Source: Anisakis pegreffii
Taxonomy: Eukaryota > Nematoda > Chromadorea > Rhabditida > Anisakidae
Reading direction: 5' to 3'
Assembly (NCBI GenBank): GCA_035041965.1
Contig: JAPYMA010001303.1
Span: 62,001 to 126,000, forward strand
DNA: 64,000 bases
In this document: positions 11,747-26,700 of the stretch, piece by piece
Position numbering within the stretch: the first letter of the stretch is position 1
Layout of the letters: every line of letters begins with the position of its first letter
Position numbers and translations under genes: made by a program
The notes under the pieces: generated by a model
The model's database searches: none
What the model was told of the DNA's origin: nothing
Seen by the model: only the letters and a program-made list of their open reading frames with translations

Positions 11747-14700
11747 GTACGTTCTTTTTCGCTCAATTAAGAGAAATTTGAGAGTGATGATTCACTCGCT
11801 AAATGCAGTAAGACTAGATCGATCATAAAAAGTCTGAAGACTCGATAATATGTTGAACAATCGATCAGGAACTAATCACATCATGCTTCCCAAAGACCAG
11901 GTGGAAACGTCTGTCTGAATGTGATTGAAATCTAAGTGAGGCGCTCGCTTGGACTGAATCGTGAATGATGTGCGCAAAACGCTAACATCATTGACAATTA
12001 AATTAGTTCGAGATATTTGTGCTTGCAAAGTGTCAGTTTGAAACAGAGATATTGATAGATTATTTGAGAATTATCACATCACAGCTGAAGCTACGAACAG
12101 TGATCAGCCATGATCGCAGCATATGTGCAAATTTCAACGAAACGTCTGAACAGTGATGAATTAAAAACATTACAGATGATAGCGGTCCGTTACCACCCTT
12201 GAGATGTGAATCATTTACAGCACTGTGAGCAAAACAAATATTTTTGTGGTGGTGTCTTATTAATTGATTTAATCAAATCAGTTGAAGAATGTTGTGATTG
12301 ATAATTCTTGTTTCGTTGCGCTTATAATGTCGCTTCGAATTTTGTGAATTATTTATTTATGCATTGATCTTGAAACTTTTAACACTGTTTGACCGTCGTG
12401 TCTGTGGCTTTCTCATATGCTTGGTCACATTTGCTGGACAAAATTATTGAACGGTGAGGGTGAAATGAGTTCCGTGGACACGACGACGATTAATTATCGC
12501 GTATATTGATGAAGGAGAATTGAATGAAATGCCGAGTAGCATAAGAAACATTTCCTTATGTCATGAGGATGTGTTTGTGTGTGTCATCGTAGAACTGCCA
12601 ATTTCACTGACTGCAGTCAAAAACATTAAGCATATGCACTTTCTCACTGACAGAATAACGACTTCAGAGAAAAATTGACAAGTTAGATGTCAAGAATACT
12701 GCTGATTTTCGCGGGTTGCCAAAGCATCGATCAAAAAAGCAACCGAAGTGATCAGTGCTCCTCATGATTGATGTAACATCTGAAATAAGGATGATTTCAA
12801 CTGAATGTTTCAAACATATGCAGAACAAGCACATTAATTTCCTGCGAATGTTTTATTTGCGCTCTAAGCGAATGTCTGAAAAGCAAATTTGATAAATGAC
12901 CGCAGGGTAACTTCTAAGTAACCAGTCGTTCGCATAGTGACGGGTGGTGGATGCATTAACAGGCTCGTCGACCGAAACAAATTAACTCCTACCATTGTCA
13001 AGTATGTTTTCCAAATCCAGTCGTCAGCTCATACCTTTCTCGCTAGCTAACTCTCGTAAAGACCATTCGCAAAGTTCACTCATTTTTTAAACGAAATGTC
13101 GTTGCTTTCTAGCTTTGAATGACACTTTTGTCCGGCAGTGTATTTCCAGGAGAATAGCCCAGAGTTGATGAGGATGTAGTGAAGATCATCCATTTGTAAT
13201 TGATGTGTCTTGAGCACTGAAGTGATATTCCTTTGAGCGCGTAAATGTGTAATCTTATGCATGTTTCGGTATTATTGAGTTGTAAATTGAACTGAATTGA
13301 CGTTTACTGACAATCGTACATATATTTTAATGATCAATTGTGTTCTCAGTTGAAGGCATTTAACGAATAATTTGTCGAAAACATAACATTATTCAATATG
13401 ATATAATCGAATGAAATGATATATGTTGTGTTCAGTTTGTATTGATGATAGTGTTCAGAAGTTGACTCAAACGAGGATTTGAAGTGTATGATGAATGAAG
13501 AGAAGTGACATCGAGTTTGCGTGTGATCAGATAGGTGTTAGGTGTTGGAACGTTTAAAAATTTTAACATATTGAGATGATTTTGATTGAGTGAATTTAGT
13601 CATTACTGTGAACAGTGTTGCGTTAAACTACAACGGGAAAGGTTCACATTCAAGTTCAGTGTTACTGACTGCGAATGACACTGACTAATGGTCGATTCAG
13701 TATTTGATTGAAGCAAGCAAAAATTATAATTCGAAAATTATCGTTGAAAAAATCGAAAAATTTGTCTTTTTCTTGTGTTCGTCGATGCCGTCTGTGATCT
13801 GTTTCGGCTCCACTTGTTTAATGATCGTTTTTTTTTTGAGTAATGAGGCAATCACTGAGATGATTGCTATTGCCAGCTATCTCCACTAAGTTATTCAATT
13901 AGCCGTAGATATTCTCATTGAACACTTAGGCCGTACTCTGGGCTTATACACCAAATACACCACAACTATCAAGCGTAATATCAACCACTGTTTTGGCGTA
14001 GACCAGCGCAGAGTTGTAAACCCGTCCAAGCAACGAAATTTTGGCTTTGCGAGTAACTGGTTTTCAATCTGATTATTCCACGCAAACCTATTGACTTGCA
14101 ACGTTTGTCGTTACGTTCGCTATCGTTCCTATTCATGCAGTCAGCTTCACCGACTTCATGTCACTACCACTCGTTGACATCTCAATGAATTGTACATGAA
14201 CTTTAACACCAGAAGTTCAAGCGAGCAGTGGTCGTCGTCATTGTTCAGTAGTTAGTGTTTGCTTAACATTGACAGTTTCATTGAGTGTCATTGATAAAAT
14301 ATGACGATAATGTGTAATAATGTTGACGACAAATTAAGAAAGTAGTGATTACGATGAAATTATGATGAAGATTTTAAAGTAAGAATGTATGTTGTTGATG
14401 GTGGTGATATTCTCGTTCTTGTTGAATGAACAAAATGAACGCGTATGTATCATTAAGAAAGGCAAAAGGACGCATCTTTGTTAGTGTAATGGAGATGGAT
14501 TGTCGACGTGTAGTTTGTAACTTTGAAAAAATCGAAAAGGAACGACTGCAGAACAGAAAAAAAAAAACAGACCGATTCTATCAAAATGCTTCTGTGAACT
14601 ATGAAAACTACGATGAAGGTTGCGAGGTGTTCGAACGCGATCGACCACTGAGTGTGCCTGCCTGCTGCTTGCTTTTTATTTTTGTTATTGATAATGAGGA

Positions 14701-17700
14701 GGATATGGCTGCTGCTGCTGGTAGCTGATCGATAAGATTGAAGAAAACTTGATATTTGATACCGTTTAAAGAAAGAAACAAGAATTATGAAACAATCATC
14801 ATGTTTTCATTCAAAAGTGGAAAATTTTTGAAATAATCATGAGTAAATGATTGATTAATAGAATGCTTCAGCGAATGCTCGTTCGTTTGTTCATCCAACG
14901 CAGGTTTATTTTCTAGTACTAGCTATGGAGACGTAAACGATGCTGTACGCAATTGACATTTCGTGGTGATCGTAGTAGGTAGAGGTAGATATACATAAAC
15001 ACATACATATATGGAATGCATGCGAGAATCAATTTCGAATTAGATCGAAACCAAGCCAGTAAAAGAGCAAGAATGCTTCAAACATGCTTACCACATTTCA
15101 TTTCACTAAATATTAATGAAAAGCAAAACGTGGCTTTCACAAGATTTCTTTGTAAACGACGACGCTATGCCTGCCTGTCAATTTACTTGTTTGAGGTGCT
15201 ACTATTCTCAAAAATCGTCATCAAAATACATACAAAATGAATGAGTGCTTCTTGTTGGTGTTGTTTAGCCGACGACTATAATAGCCGTCCTGGTTGAATA
15301 TTGGCATTCTGATCGCGTCTCCTGTTCCGATAGGTACGATAGAATGATCAGCAAGCACTACGTAATCAAGCATGACGCAGTTAGATAAGTATGTGTGGAT
15401 GGTTATGATCATATTCATAAACAACTAATCAACGCAGTAGCTATCAGCAATCCATCCGTACATCCTACCAACCTACCTATATCTGCACTATAGCCCGGTG
15501 TGTTATTATGATATGATATTCTTCGTTTCGTTCACATTCAGTAGCAGCACTGGAGAGAAGAAAGAAAGAGTATATTAAACATCACGTTGCATCATCACTT
15601 CGCATCAAACCAATTCATTCATATCTGCCAATTACCGTATAACCAACAGCTACGTGCGTGCGTTTTCTCTTATCCATTCATATTCAACGCTAATTTCATT
15701 CCATCTCTCTGTGCTCACTCTCTTTGTTGCGCATGACTCTTTCTTTTACCAACAGCAAAGTGCGATTATCAGGATGCAATTGCTCATAACGGATATCTTT
15801 ACTCTCACTCTTTTTTTCATCTCTTTTACTCTACGAAAGAAATTTGAGAGAATGTGTATGCGTGCATGTGAAGACTGAAGTCGTCAATCATTGGCTATTT
15901 TAGCCGTTGGCGTAGACTTCTGAAGATCTCATTTGAATAGCGTGAAGCAAAGAAATAGAGTGAAGAGGGAATTTTGCTGCTGCTTGAGACTTAAGAGTTA
16001 GGTTTTTGGTCTTATATGGCGGCCGCTGTGGCTCACCTTCTTCAACCTGATCTTCTCTTAGTTCCTCTAGCTATACACCTCACTGAGAGCTCTGGAACCA
16101 ACACAACAACTGAAAAACGAAATATTTCCAACGACTCAATATGATGACGGCGAATCTCTTGCCCTTCGGGTTTCCTTTCATTCTCTCCGTCTCTCTACCG
16201 TAACGCACTACCTCGTAGTATCTTTCTTTCTGAGAGCTCGGTATTTTTGCGTAGAATTTTCTTCTTTGTTTTGTTCTTTTGCTAAAGAGGGCGGGATGGG
16301 GCGTAAGGGTTTTTGCTGGTGCTGACGGATAGCATCTGCCCCGAAATGCACCAAGCCGCACGCGTACGGCAAGAGAACAACGAAGAGGCGAGCAGTTGTC
16401 GCGATCGAATCACATCGCGGTGCGTTTTGGGTTGTCGGCCGAAACGGGACGCGCCGAGGGAGAAGATCCTCCTTCGAAGCTACAGACGACCGCCGAGCAA
16501 CAACCTCCTTCTTTCTGACTATCAGTCATTTACTAGTTCACTTACTCTCTATATCATCATCATAACATCTCATTAACGTTATCCTTCCATCATCAATATC
16601 ATCAGCACACTATCACAGCTTTATCCTATCCCATCCTTTATCCATCCTGCATTCATCCATTATATGTCATCCATTGTATGCATATCCATCTCAATCTGCA
16701 CAACCAGTCCAACGATTCAGCCTTCGTGCACAACGTTCAAGCAGGTGTTGTTACCGCAACAGATTCTAACCAATCACGCTCTAAATTAATCATCGTCATC
16801 ATCATAAATCGTTACTATTGCGAGTGCTGATACTTCACTTCATTTTATTATTATTCTACCTAATCACATTATTGATCTTCTTCGCTCATCATATTCAAAT
16901 ATCAATTAACTATCACTGTACTGATCAGAAACGGCTATTATTCTACTTGTTCCCTTCTTGAGGTGAGCGAATTCAATCAGAACCATCCTGCTAAGGTACT
17001 GTCCGCCCTGGGGGCGGTTCATCATCAGTAGCTGACGATCCATCGTGACCCAAGCGGTCGTCGTCCTCAGAGTTGAAATCATTAGTTGTTATTTGAACTG
17101 TCATAATTATTGTAATCATTTGTGATTGTCAAAACAACAATAACAACAACTCGTCACTAACAATTAACTGCTTCAATTCAATAAAGTGACATTTCGATCT
17201 TTCGTCGACAGGTTGTCTGTGTCCATCCCTTGTCTATCAGCAATAGGCAAGAACGCCACTAAAGAGAGTTTAATCTGGATTGTGATTACTTGTTAATCAC
17301 TTGTCATCACCAATAAGCCACTCACTTATTGAACCCAATTCATTCTGTCCATCCATCAGAGCCAACACCTACTCAAAGTATTCATCAAAAAAGACAAATC
17401 TCACATTATCCATCGGCTCTACACTGCCATAATCAATTTGCGAATACGATCATTCATCAACGCTTATCTTCTGAAACTGCAATCATCTCAGATCAACCCA
17501 ACAAATTGATCATCTTCAACGATTGCTAGTTCATCTACTGCTGCTGCTAACCCCTGATGTCACAACGGGTCGGTGCTAGCGATCATATTTCCCATTCATT
17601 ATTATCATTATCATTCTTAGCAGCATCGTCAGCTAGTTCAATCACTCAAACCCATCACCTTTCGTATCCACAACTCTTTCTCCATTCGTTATCAGCTAAT

Positions 17701-20700
17701 CCATGAAAACTAACCTTCAAACGATCTTATCACTCATTCTCATCTATTCAATAAGCAACCAAAACGTTCATTCGTTGTTTCAATCTCGCTTTAGAATTTT
17801 CAAGTCCATCTTTTCAATAATTTCGTTCTTCAAAAAATCCCGTCAATTCAATGAAATATCAGCTCGATCGTTGAAGCTGAATGATTACACTCATAAAAAG
17901 ATGCCTATCGATCAGTTCCAAAATCATTAACCACATATTCAAATTTATTTATTGTGCTATCAATCTCTTCAATCACTTTCACATATATCATTCATTCGCA
18001 TCCATTCACTTAACCATTATTCTCATACAAATATCACTACTTCAGTTTGCAATTCGCATCGTTCGCGCCCAGTTATTACCACTCGTACTGACTGCTTTTG
18101 CCGGCGTTTCGTAAGTAGTGCAACTGGCATACCTGGAGTAGTTGGATCGATTTGAATTGTGAAGAATTTAGTTGATTTTGTTGATAAGTAATAGGATATT
18201 TCGTGTTATTGTGTGTCTTGTGTGAATGGACTGTATGTGAGCATGTTAGAAGGTTCGATAGGATAGAGAACAATGTTGAATGATACGGTAGGTTAAGGAC
18301 ATTCGTAGCGCTTTGCTTGTTTGTAGTGAGTGAAGCGCGACCAGGGGAATAGCTTCTGTGGTGTTTATGAAACAGGGAATGCTCAACTATCAAGATGATG
18401 CTTTGCTAAGTAACCAAAACAAAGATAGTGGAATGATCTTGTGTGATTCAGCGGTGAATGATTTGATTGTGTAGTTGTCAGTCATTTGAATGGATATGAT
18501 AATATTGATGATAACAGTGCAGTCGAATGGTAGAATAGGATGAAAAAAAATTACAAACGGATTAAATTAATGTTTTCGAGATGAAGTGAATGGCCAACGA
18601 TGACAAGTGACTGTTTTTCATTAGCATTATCATTAGCATTTTGGTGCTGTTTTTAGGCCTCGACTAGTTCGACATTTTTAAAGTGCTAAAAAATTCCAGA
18701 GTTGTCAAAGTATGGAGAAAAACTTTTTGCTCGTTTAGTACTTGGTGGAGATCATATCGTCACAACGCACCTCACTTCATTTATCAACCTGTCCGTGTAA
18801 AATAACTACCGGCATGCTTAGAAATATAAATAAAGAAATCCTTTCGATCACTGATTTCGACGTATCCCATTAAAACTTCTATTATAGGATGTTAATTATT
18901 GATCAGTGACGCGACAGTGATTTCATTCAATTTTATGAGTTCTAAATGGTCATTCATGATTATTAAATGATGATGGAACGTGTCAGTTGTGATACTCTGT
19001 TCATTTGAGTACTTCAGATAGTCATCACTTCACGTGGAGAATGTTTACGGTCACCGTTATTGCCACTGAAACTTCTCTGAATTCACTCATCAAATAAGCG
19101 TTTGATATCTTGTGTTTCATAGCGATTTGCATAAGCAGGAATTATTTGTAAATGTAATTCTGATTGAGTAATTTCCTCTTCTTGGAAAATTTCAACAAAT
19201 TGTCATGTTTCTCATTTGCAAACGAAGAGAAAAATTGCTGACAATGATGGAAATGACATTGATAAAATTAGTAACAAATGAAGTTGAATGAGTGAACACT
19301 CGTAATACAATAAATTATCCGTGCATCTCTAAACTAAACGACTGCCCATCGTAAATTCACAATAATAATCCTCATAAACAATCCATTCGAACGTAAACGT
19401 TATTAATGCGATCACTAAATAGGTAGGTCATTCGTGTCATCACCAGTTAACATTTTACGTTCAACTGTTACGCGCATACCAACATCCATCGCATCCTTAT
19501 TTATGATCTCTTTCAATAAGCGTTAATTATTCACAAAACCTTTCGAGTAATCAATACCCGTAAACTTTACTCAGCAGAAATGACTCAGTACCTTGGCACT
19601 AGCAAATCGCTGGTTTGAATGGATAAGAATTTTATGAAGTTGTTGTTGAAATTAACAATTTTATCACGGCTCTGCGTAAATTTTAAATTCTCTCTTATAG
19701 CACTGGAATCGTCCGATACTTTTTACTAGAAACTCGTGGATGATTGTGTTCCAGTGATTTCGTTTACCGAAACAAACAGGCGTTATAATACTCGAATTAA
19801 TTCAGTGATTTTTGCGAACTTGAAAGGTGAATTGCAAGCAGGAAGGCTATTCGGATTCATTCATGAAAACAAAAACTTCACTTCGAAGTTACACATCTCT
19901 CGGAGTTACACTTCTCTTTACAATCGGCTTCTCTCGGACAATATTTATACTAGAAGAGTAATGTCGGAAGAGGGTTCAGCTGTGAGTAGCTGTTAGCCAC
20001 TTAGTTTATCTATAATTTATTAATAGTAGTTGCCTTTTTATTCCAGTCCTAGATCACGAAAAAACAGGATTCATTTAGTGCAGGAAGGAAGATTTGAATG
20101 ACTTATTTGGTTTATTCAAGGATGAATGCAAATACAACTCTTCGACGTAATATGCATCAAAGGATCACAGTATAATAGTTTTTTTTGCTGCTGCTGCTGA
20201 TGTTGTATGATGTGAAACATATCGTAGTAATCAGATTCGCTATCTATTGGACGCTCTCCTTTTAGTCTGTGAGTTGTTCGTTAGTTGAGTTTTTTATAGC
20301 AGAAGAAAAATTGCTGAAAACGATTTTCTTTCGCTTTTGAGATTTTATCTGATTTGATATGATCGGATAAGAGTTAACAACTGCAAATGAATGAAAGAAA
20401 AGGTGTGAAGCGAGTAGTATCAGTGAGCAACAAGTACCGCAGCTGGAATATTTTTGACTTAACGCCACAAAACTCGATACTTTTTTCGAGGAACACGATT
20501 CTACCAGTGTTCAGCCATATTCAGAATCGTTCGAAATGCTCTCAAATTCATATGGGATAAACAGTCGTACTATATGATAAGTATTATGAAAGCAGCATTC
20601 AATAAGGTGCTTGAACCGAGCAAAACTACGAATATCAATGTATTACCGTGAATGTGATCGCCGAAGTGGAACGTCGTCGCTCAATACTTCACCACTATGT

Positions 20701-23700
20701 TCATGAAACAAATGCTGCAGTGCATCTTAAGATCTACTGCTCTAATGAGGGCAACCAATGCTGACGGCTAGCCAAACGCTTTGAACATATGATCGAAAGC
20801 ACTACACATGCTGCTAAAAAGTCGCGCATAAAATCACCACCTTTTGGCAGTTAACGGCTTTAGGGACTGGTGATAAGTATCAAATTGCATCATCGATAGA
20901 GCATGTGATCAAACTCACTTATACTCTGTCATAAATTATCCTTCCAATGATTGTTGTTAATGTGAACATCGATTAAAATTTTTTCTTGCTGACTGCATAA
21001 GCGATAAATGTGAAACAACACATTAATGGATGCTTTTTTTGAGGTCGTATAAATTTTACAAGCAATTTTTAATCGGATTCTATTCGTACTGTCATCATTA
21101 ACATCAGTGATTATTGATACAACAAATTGAGTGTTTTACTGCGTGTAAAGTTATTGTTTGAATGAAATGATCACAGAATACATCGTGTGAAACGGATTAT
21201 ACCACATGAAATACAATAAGTGACCGGATTAAGAGTGTGCTAAGCAAAGAAAACGCTTACTGCAATTTTCCCAAAACAGAGTTTGAAACTTTATCGAGGC
21301 AACTTTATAGATCGATCGTTGCCTTCTTTTGATCACGAATTTTGGTTTGGCTTACGTCAAATACCTCTTGCAGTGGTAGAAACTTCTGTTTTATCATTGA
21401 GAAATGCTTTATTTTACTGAATATTGTCTTACGCTTCCAAGTTATTTGCCTATAAGAAATAGACTCTTATCTTCATTCTCATATTGACATTGTTTTAGAA
21501 AAGTAGCAATTCACTTATTTTGTGAAGGAATAAAGTCCTCTCATCTTGACCATATTGTTTCAGTACGGTGACGGTTATGGACCGCCACCGAGTGGTTCAG
21601 AGGTCTATCCGGGCGGTGCGCCCGATCCAGCCGCAGCATCATTGGGATATTTTGCGATGGGTGCTTACGCACCGGTTGCGGCGCCTCCACCAGCCATGCT
21701 GGGATCGGATCCACTGAACGATCAGGTCAAACGAGACAAGGAAGCAATCTATAAGTAGGTTTACCATCTTGTCGTCTGTTATAAGGCTGATAGCTGTGCT
21801 CCTCAGCTCAGTTCATTCATCCATCGTGTGCAAAAATGTAGCATTTTGTAAACGACTTATCGCACCAACGTTAAATCTGCATGCATTATGAGGTCAACAA
21901 ATTTTCGCCATCTTTCTGTTATGAATGAGGTTTTATAAAATAAAAATAACTAAAGCAGTCAGTTGATCAGGTAAGATCATCGATTGTGCACAATAGCAAA
22001 TGTGATTTCCCGTTTACGGTAGACAAACGAAAAACAAACTGAAAAGCAAATAAACACTGCGACACGATTTGCTTTGTCGTTTCGTTGTTTCCTTATCAAA
22101 ATGCATACTTTATCAAATCGTCATTTTTAATCAAGCAAAAAACGAGTTAATGTTTCAATATAATCTTTCTAAAATTGTTGCGATTAGCGAGTCGTTTTGT
22201 CTGTGTGCATCGCAATGCAATGCATGCAACTAAAACCATCATCTGTTGGTGTTGTTACAGTCGGGCATCAAGCAATTGCATAATTCGTCTCATAGACTTG
22301 ACACTTACCGGTATTCTCTAAGTATTTGCTATGTCTGAATCGATTAGCTATGAGCGATCAGGCAGCTTTTAATAGCACAATGGATTCTGTGGAAATTGAT
22401 CCATGGAAACATGATCGCTTCTGCTCTTCCGCAGGATTTACCAGTCATCCTAGTGAATTTACTCCCAACTACATGGATGATCAGATGGTTGTCTCCGAGT
22501 TGGATTGTGGCCTGAACCGACCATATACATCTTATAATAACAACATGAAACATTTGAATCCGAAGCGGGCTTTTGGTGGTCAGGGTGTAGATAAATATGA
22601 GCATTTGATGGAGAATGAAGGAACGGAAGAAGATGAAGAAATGCGATCGTTGTTTTGCAGTCATCCGTTATTCCCACTGCTTTCGTGCCTTTTCGAGAAG
22701 TGTGAACTGGCCACTTGTACGCCTCGAGAGCAGTCCAATCGAGACACAGGCGGGGGCAGTGCCGGTTCCACGGCTAGCGGCGGAGGAGCTTCGTCATCGA
22801 ACGACGTCTGCTCATCCGCTTCGTTCAAGGACGATTTGGCGGACTTTACAAAAATGGTTTGAAATTTTCTCAGATAATCAATTTTTTTCTTTCGCAATCA
22901 TTCCATTTTGCCACCTCAGTGTTTGAAATCACCTCAGTGATTTTGATCAATCATTATGAGTCAATCGCATTGCTTGATCTCAAAGTTTTTAATTTTTCAA
23001 ACAATTTCATCGATCCCACATTCACTTGGTTTAATTCAAATCGTCTAATTAAAGTTCTTTCCAATGACTGTGTCGTAAATATGTAGTGGTTGAATTGATT
23101 GGGCATTAGATTTACTACGACGAGCAGAGTGAATTAGTCGATAGTTCACTGAGTAAAGATTGCTGTGATACGTATGAAGTTTATGATTGTGCAGTGAATG
23201 ATTAACTTGATTCACAATAGATGAATGAATACTTGCAATTGTCAGACAGATGATTTATGCGGTTTTCCTCCAGTTGAAAGCAGCATATTAATTGATACAC
23301 CAAAATCTGATCATATTGTGATCAATAACATAATTCGATGGTCAATCATAAAGGCACTCTTTTGCAAATTCAAAAAATGCACATGTAATCGATTACATTG
23401 ATGAATAATATCCCCGACGCGTAATTATTCAATTGATTCGATTTACACACCCCAAAAACGCGTTTTAATGCAGTGATTTATGCTTGTTTATAAGTCTCAA
23501 TTCAACTCTTCACTTTCAGATACAAAACGAGAAACCTTACTACGTGCCCAACCCTGAAGTCGATGCGCTGGTAAGATCATCATCATTTCTGTGTATTTTG
23601 ATTCTTTTCGATAATTCTTGTTTGCCCATTAAATGAATGAATTAATATTTCGTATAAATATAAAGACACCATTTTCCCAATGTTATGAAGTGATAACAAA

Positions 23701-26700
23701 AAAGGAATTTTCATTCAGATGCTGCAGTCGATTCAAGTGTTACGTTTCCATTTGTTGGAACTTGAAAAGGTCAGTTCAGCATGCAATCACTTCAGACTTA
23801 TCATCAATTCGTATTCCCTGTCATCGATTCGGTGATCAAAAACTTTTGAGCACTGAACAACACACACATGCATAACACCGTTCACATGAGAAAGACATAC
23901 AGGAATGATATTGAGCACAATTTCGAAATTTCGAAGTCGAAGTGGAAACAAATGATTCCAAAAAACAGTCGTAAAATGTTCGCTGATAAAATACTGACAA
24001 AACTTTGAATCGAGGTTATCAGACAGTCACAAACGTATCAGCTGCAGCCGTCTCAATATCGCAACAATTTTTCCGTCTACTGATGATAATAACCGTCCAA
24101 ATTATAAGTTATAAATGACAAGTGAACTGTTTCTGTCTGCATGATGACGTCTGTTGAAAAACTGTCGCTTCTCGCTCATAAATCCATGCATTTTTTGAAT
24201 TATCAATGAACACATTGCAGACATACAACATGACACATGCACAACTCAATAATGGCCATTCGAAAAATAAACATTGCAAATTTTTCTGATCAACCAAAAT
24301 ACTTTGTCCGACATGCCTTACTGATTAGTCGTTTAATTCTGTCGCAATTGAGTTCGTATCTTTTTAGCCAATTTGATTTGATGGCATACTGAAATTTGAA
24401 AATTGAAACGAGCGGGTAACAAACTAGAAAGTATTCGTTTTTTTTAATGCTGAAACCCAATTCGATGTGTTCCTTGGTTGTGTATGCGAACACTCATCAT
24501 TTCATTCATTTGAACATCTGAAAATACGAACATCGAAAATCGATGCGTCTAATTATTGAACTGAATTCAATGAAACGCTATTCAATTGGATGCCATTAAT
24601 GTGTTTTGTTTTGAATTTAATGAGAGTACTCAAGTATCGTTGCTCGATTGGATGTGTGGAAATGGGTATCATGAAATGAGAATCATGCTGAGAATTAACG
24701 GTGTATTTGTCATCTCTCAACAACAACAACACATTCATTCATTCAAGCATTATGAGTTGGGCAGTGTTCAATATAGTGTTGATTGCCTTTACCCATTTCA
24801 TATCAGGTAATAGCTGAGCAGCATAGTCGTCACAGATACATACACAGATCTTCCAGATCAAACAGATTAGACACGAGTACGGATGACACATATATCCATT
24901 GGGAAACAGATGTTTGATTGCATTTATAATAGATATCATTAATCAACAGATACTACCAATTCAAATCCACTCTTCTCTTACTGCAAATAATATCTTTCGG
25001 TGATAATTGTCATGCACTTTCTTGTCTTTTTCAGCTTTTGTTCTTTACTTCTCTGAATTCTTTTGCCATGAATTTCATGATTAAGAAGATTTCTTAGAAA
25101 CTTGCTTATGATTAATTCATTTTCAAAATATTATCTGGTTGATTGAATGAGTTTTAGCTGTTGATAATGAACTGTGAAAAGCAAATTTTATACGGCAACT
25201 TAAAGCGGACTCGATAAACGGTTCATGTGTTTAGGTGCATGAGCTATGCGACAACTTTTGCCATCGATACGTGACGTGTTTGAAAGGCAAAATGCCGATG
25301 GACATAGTTGGCGACGAGCGAGCGAGCAGCTCACAACCATCCATATCGCCGAGTCCAACCGCTCCATCAACAAGCCCCTCGATGGGTACCCCTATGAGGT
25401 AATCGATCAAGCGATTCCCACCGAATGCCGCATGAAATGCTCTACCAAATAATCATAATCAAAATTGCCATTTCGTTACAGTGGCTGAACTGTAACTCTG
25501 AGCATTTGTTCATATCTCTATCTGTAAAGTATCACAACTCATAACCTAGCACACACATTTACAGTTCGCAATATCAAGCTCCATACGAACCGCAAAGTGT
25601 TCCATTACCGGAAAACACGAATGCAATGAATGCAAGTCACGAGGTAAGTCGCAACTTAAAAATTTCATTCCTTTTGTTACACAGTTCCATTGGTGTTCTC
25701 TGCATCACTCTCACACCACCTATTCATTCGTTGCACCATTCGCTCAAAGCACTAAATTTCTCTTAAAATAGTGCGTAAACTTTGTTGCCTCGAACATACC
25801 TAACGAATGAACGCAAAGAATTTCTTACATTCCATCGCATCGTCTTAAGCCAATATTCTATCTGTACACTTCAATTGCACTATAGTTAGTAGCAAAAACT
25901 TTACAAACTTGTATGTATCAATCAAAGTCAGCACAGAGTTGTTAGTTGGGTATTTGAATATGCAAAACTTTCGAGGGGTATTGCTGACAACGAACATCCA
26001 AATTAGACATTATAATAATGCAAAGAATGATAACTAAGTATAAGCAAATATGGCAATTAATTAACATTAACATATTTCTTCAAGTATTATGTCGTTTTCT
26101 ATTGCAATTCCATATGATCTGGTCCTCTTTTTTTTGATTTAAAGAGTGTTTGAATAAGTTGCTGAATAGTCACTGGGACATTATCTTTGCATTCATTAAA
26201 GCTAAATTCAGAATTGAAGAGGTGAACTGATTTGAGGGACATATTGTGTATGGCTGATTATCGCATCCTATAGTTTAATGCCGCCATTCTAAGACTCATC
26301 AAAAGACTGCAAGACATTGCCTGAAGACTAGCGATGAGAAATGATGAAGTTCGCTGAAGTAAAATTGCAAGCAAATGCCTTTCGATGACCTCTGTGCGTT
26401 GGTTACGGCTGCTTCTTACAACCGCTATATGATCTCGTTGGTTACTGCACAATGACTTATGACTTACAAGATAAATAAACTGATAGTTAGTTTATCGAGC
26501 ACTGAACAGAGAATGATAGATAGATTGTTGCAACATTGGCATTTATTGATGGGCATCCAATGAACTTGCTGCAAAAACTTCATTAAATCGCGAAAACAAA
26601 TTGATGAAGAAGTGCAAAGGTCTTGTAGGATCTGAAAAGTTGAAGATAAACAATGGGAAATTAATGATATGAACTGCTGCTGCATAACTAAAATTGAATT

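Noticed and set aside
14426..14728. 100-codon frame with basic and acidic segments in intron 1
   Set aside because: It includes a poly-A-derived lysine run and GCT-repeat alanines, has no family resemblance, and no transcript evidence could be inferred.
16080..16576. Arginine-rich frames on both strands in the GC-rich patch
   Set aside because: Frames stay open because the patch is GC-rich; no domain, no consistent splice partners, and both strands are open over the same bases.
25246..25452. Open frame on the + strand overlapping exon 6
   Set aside because: Shadow frame; the true frame one base off encodes the conserved [12 protein letters not shown] block.
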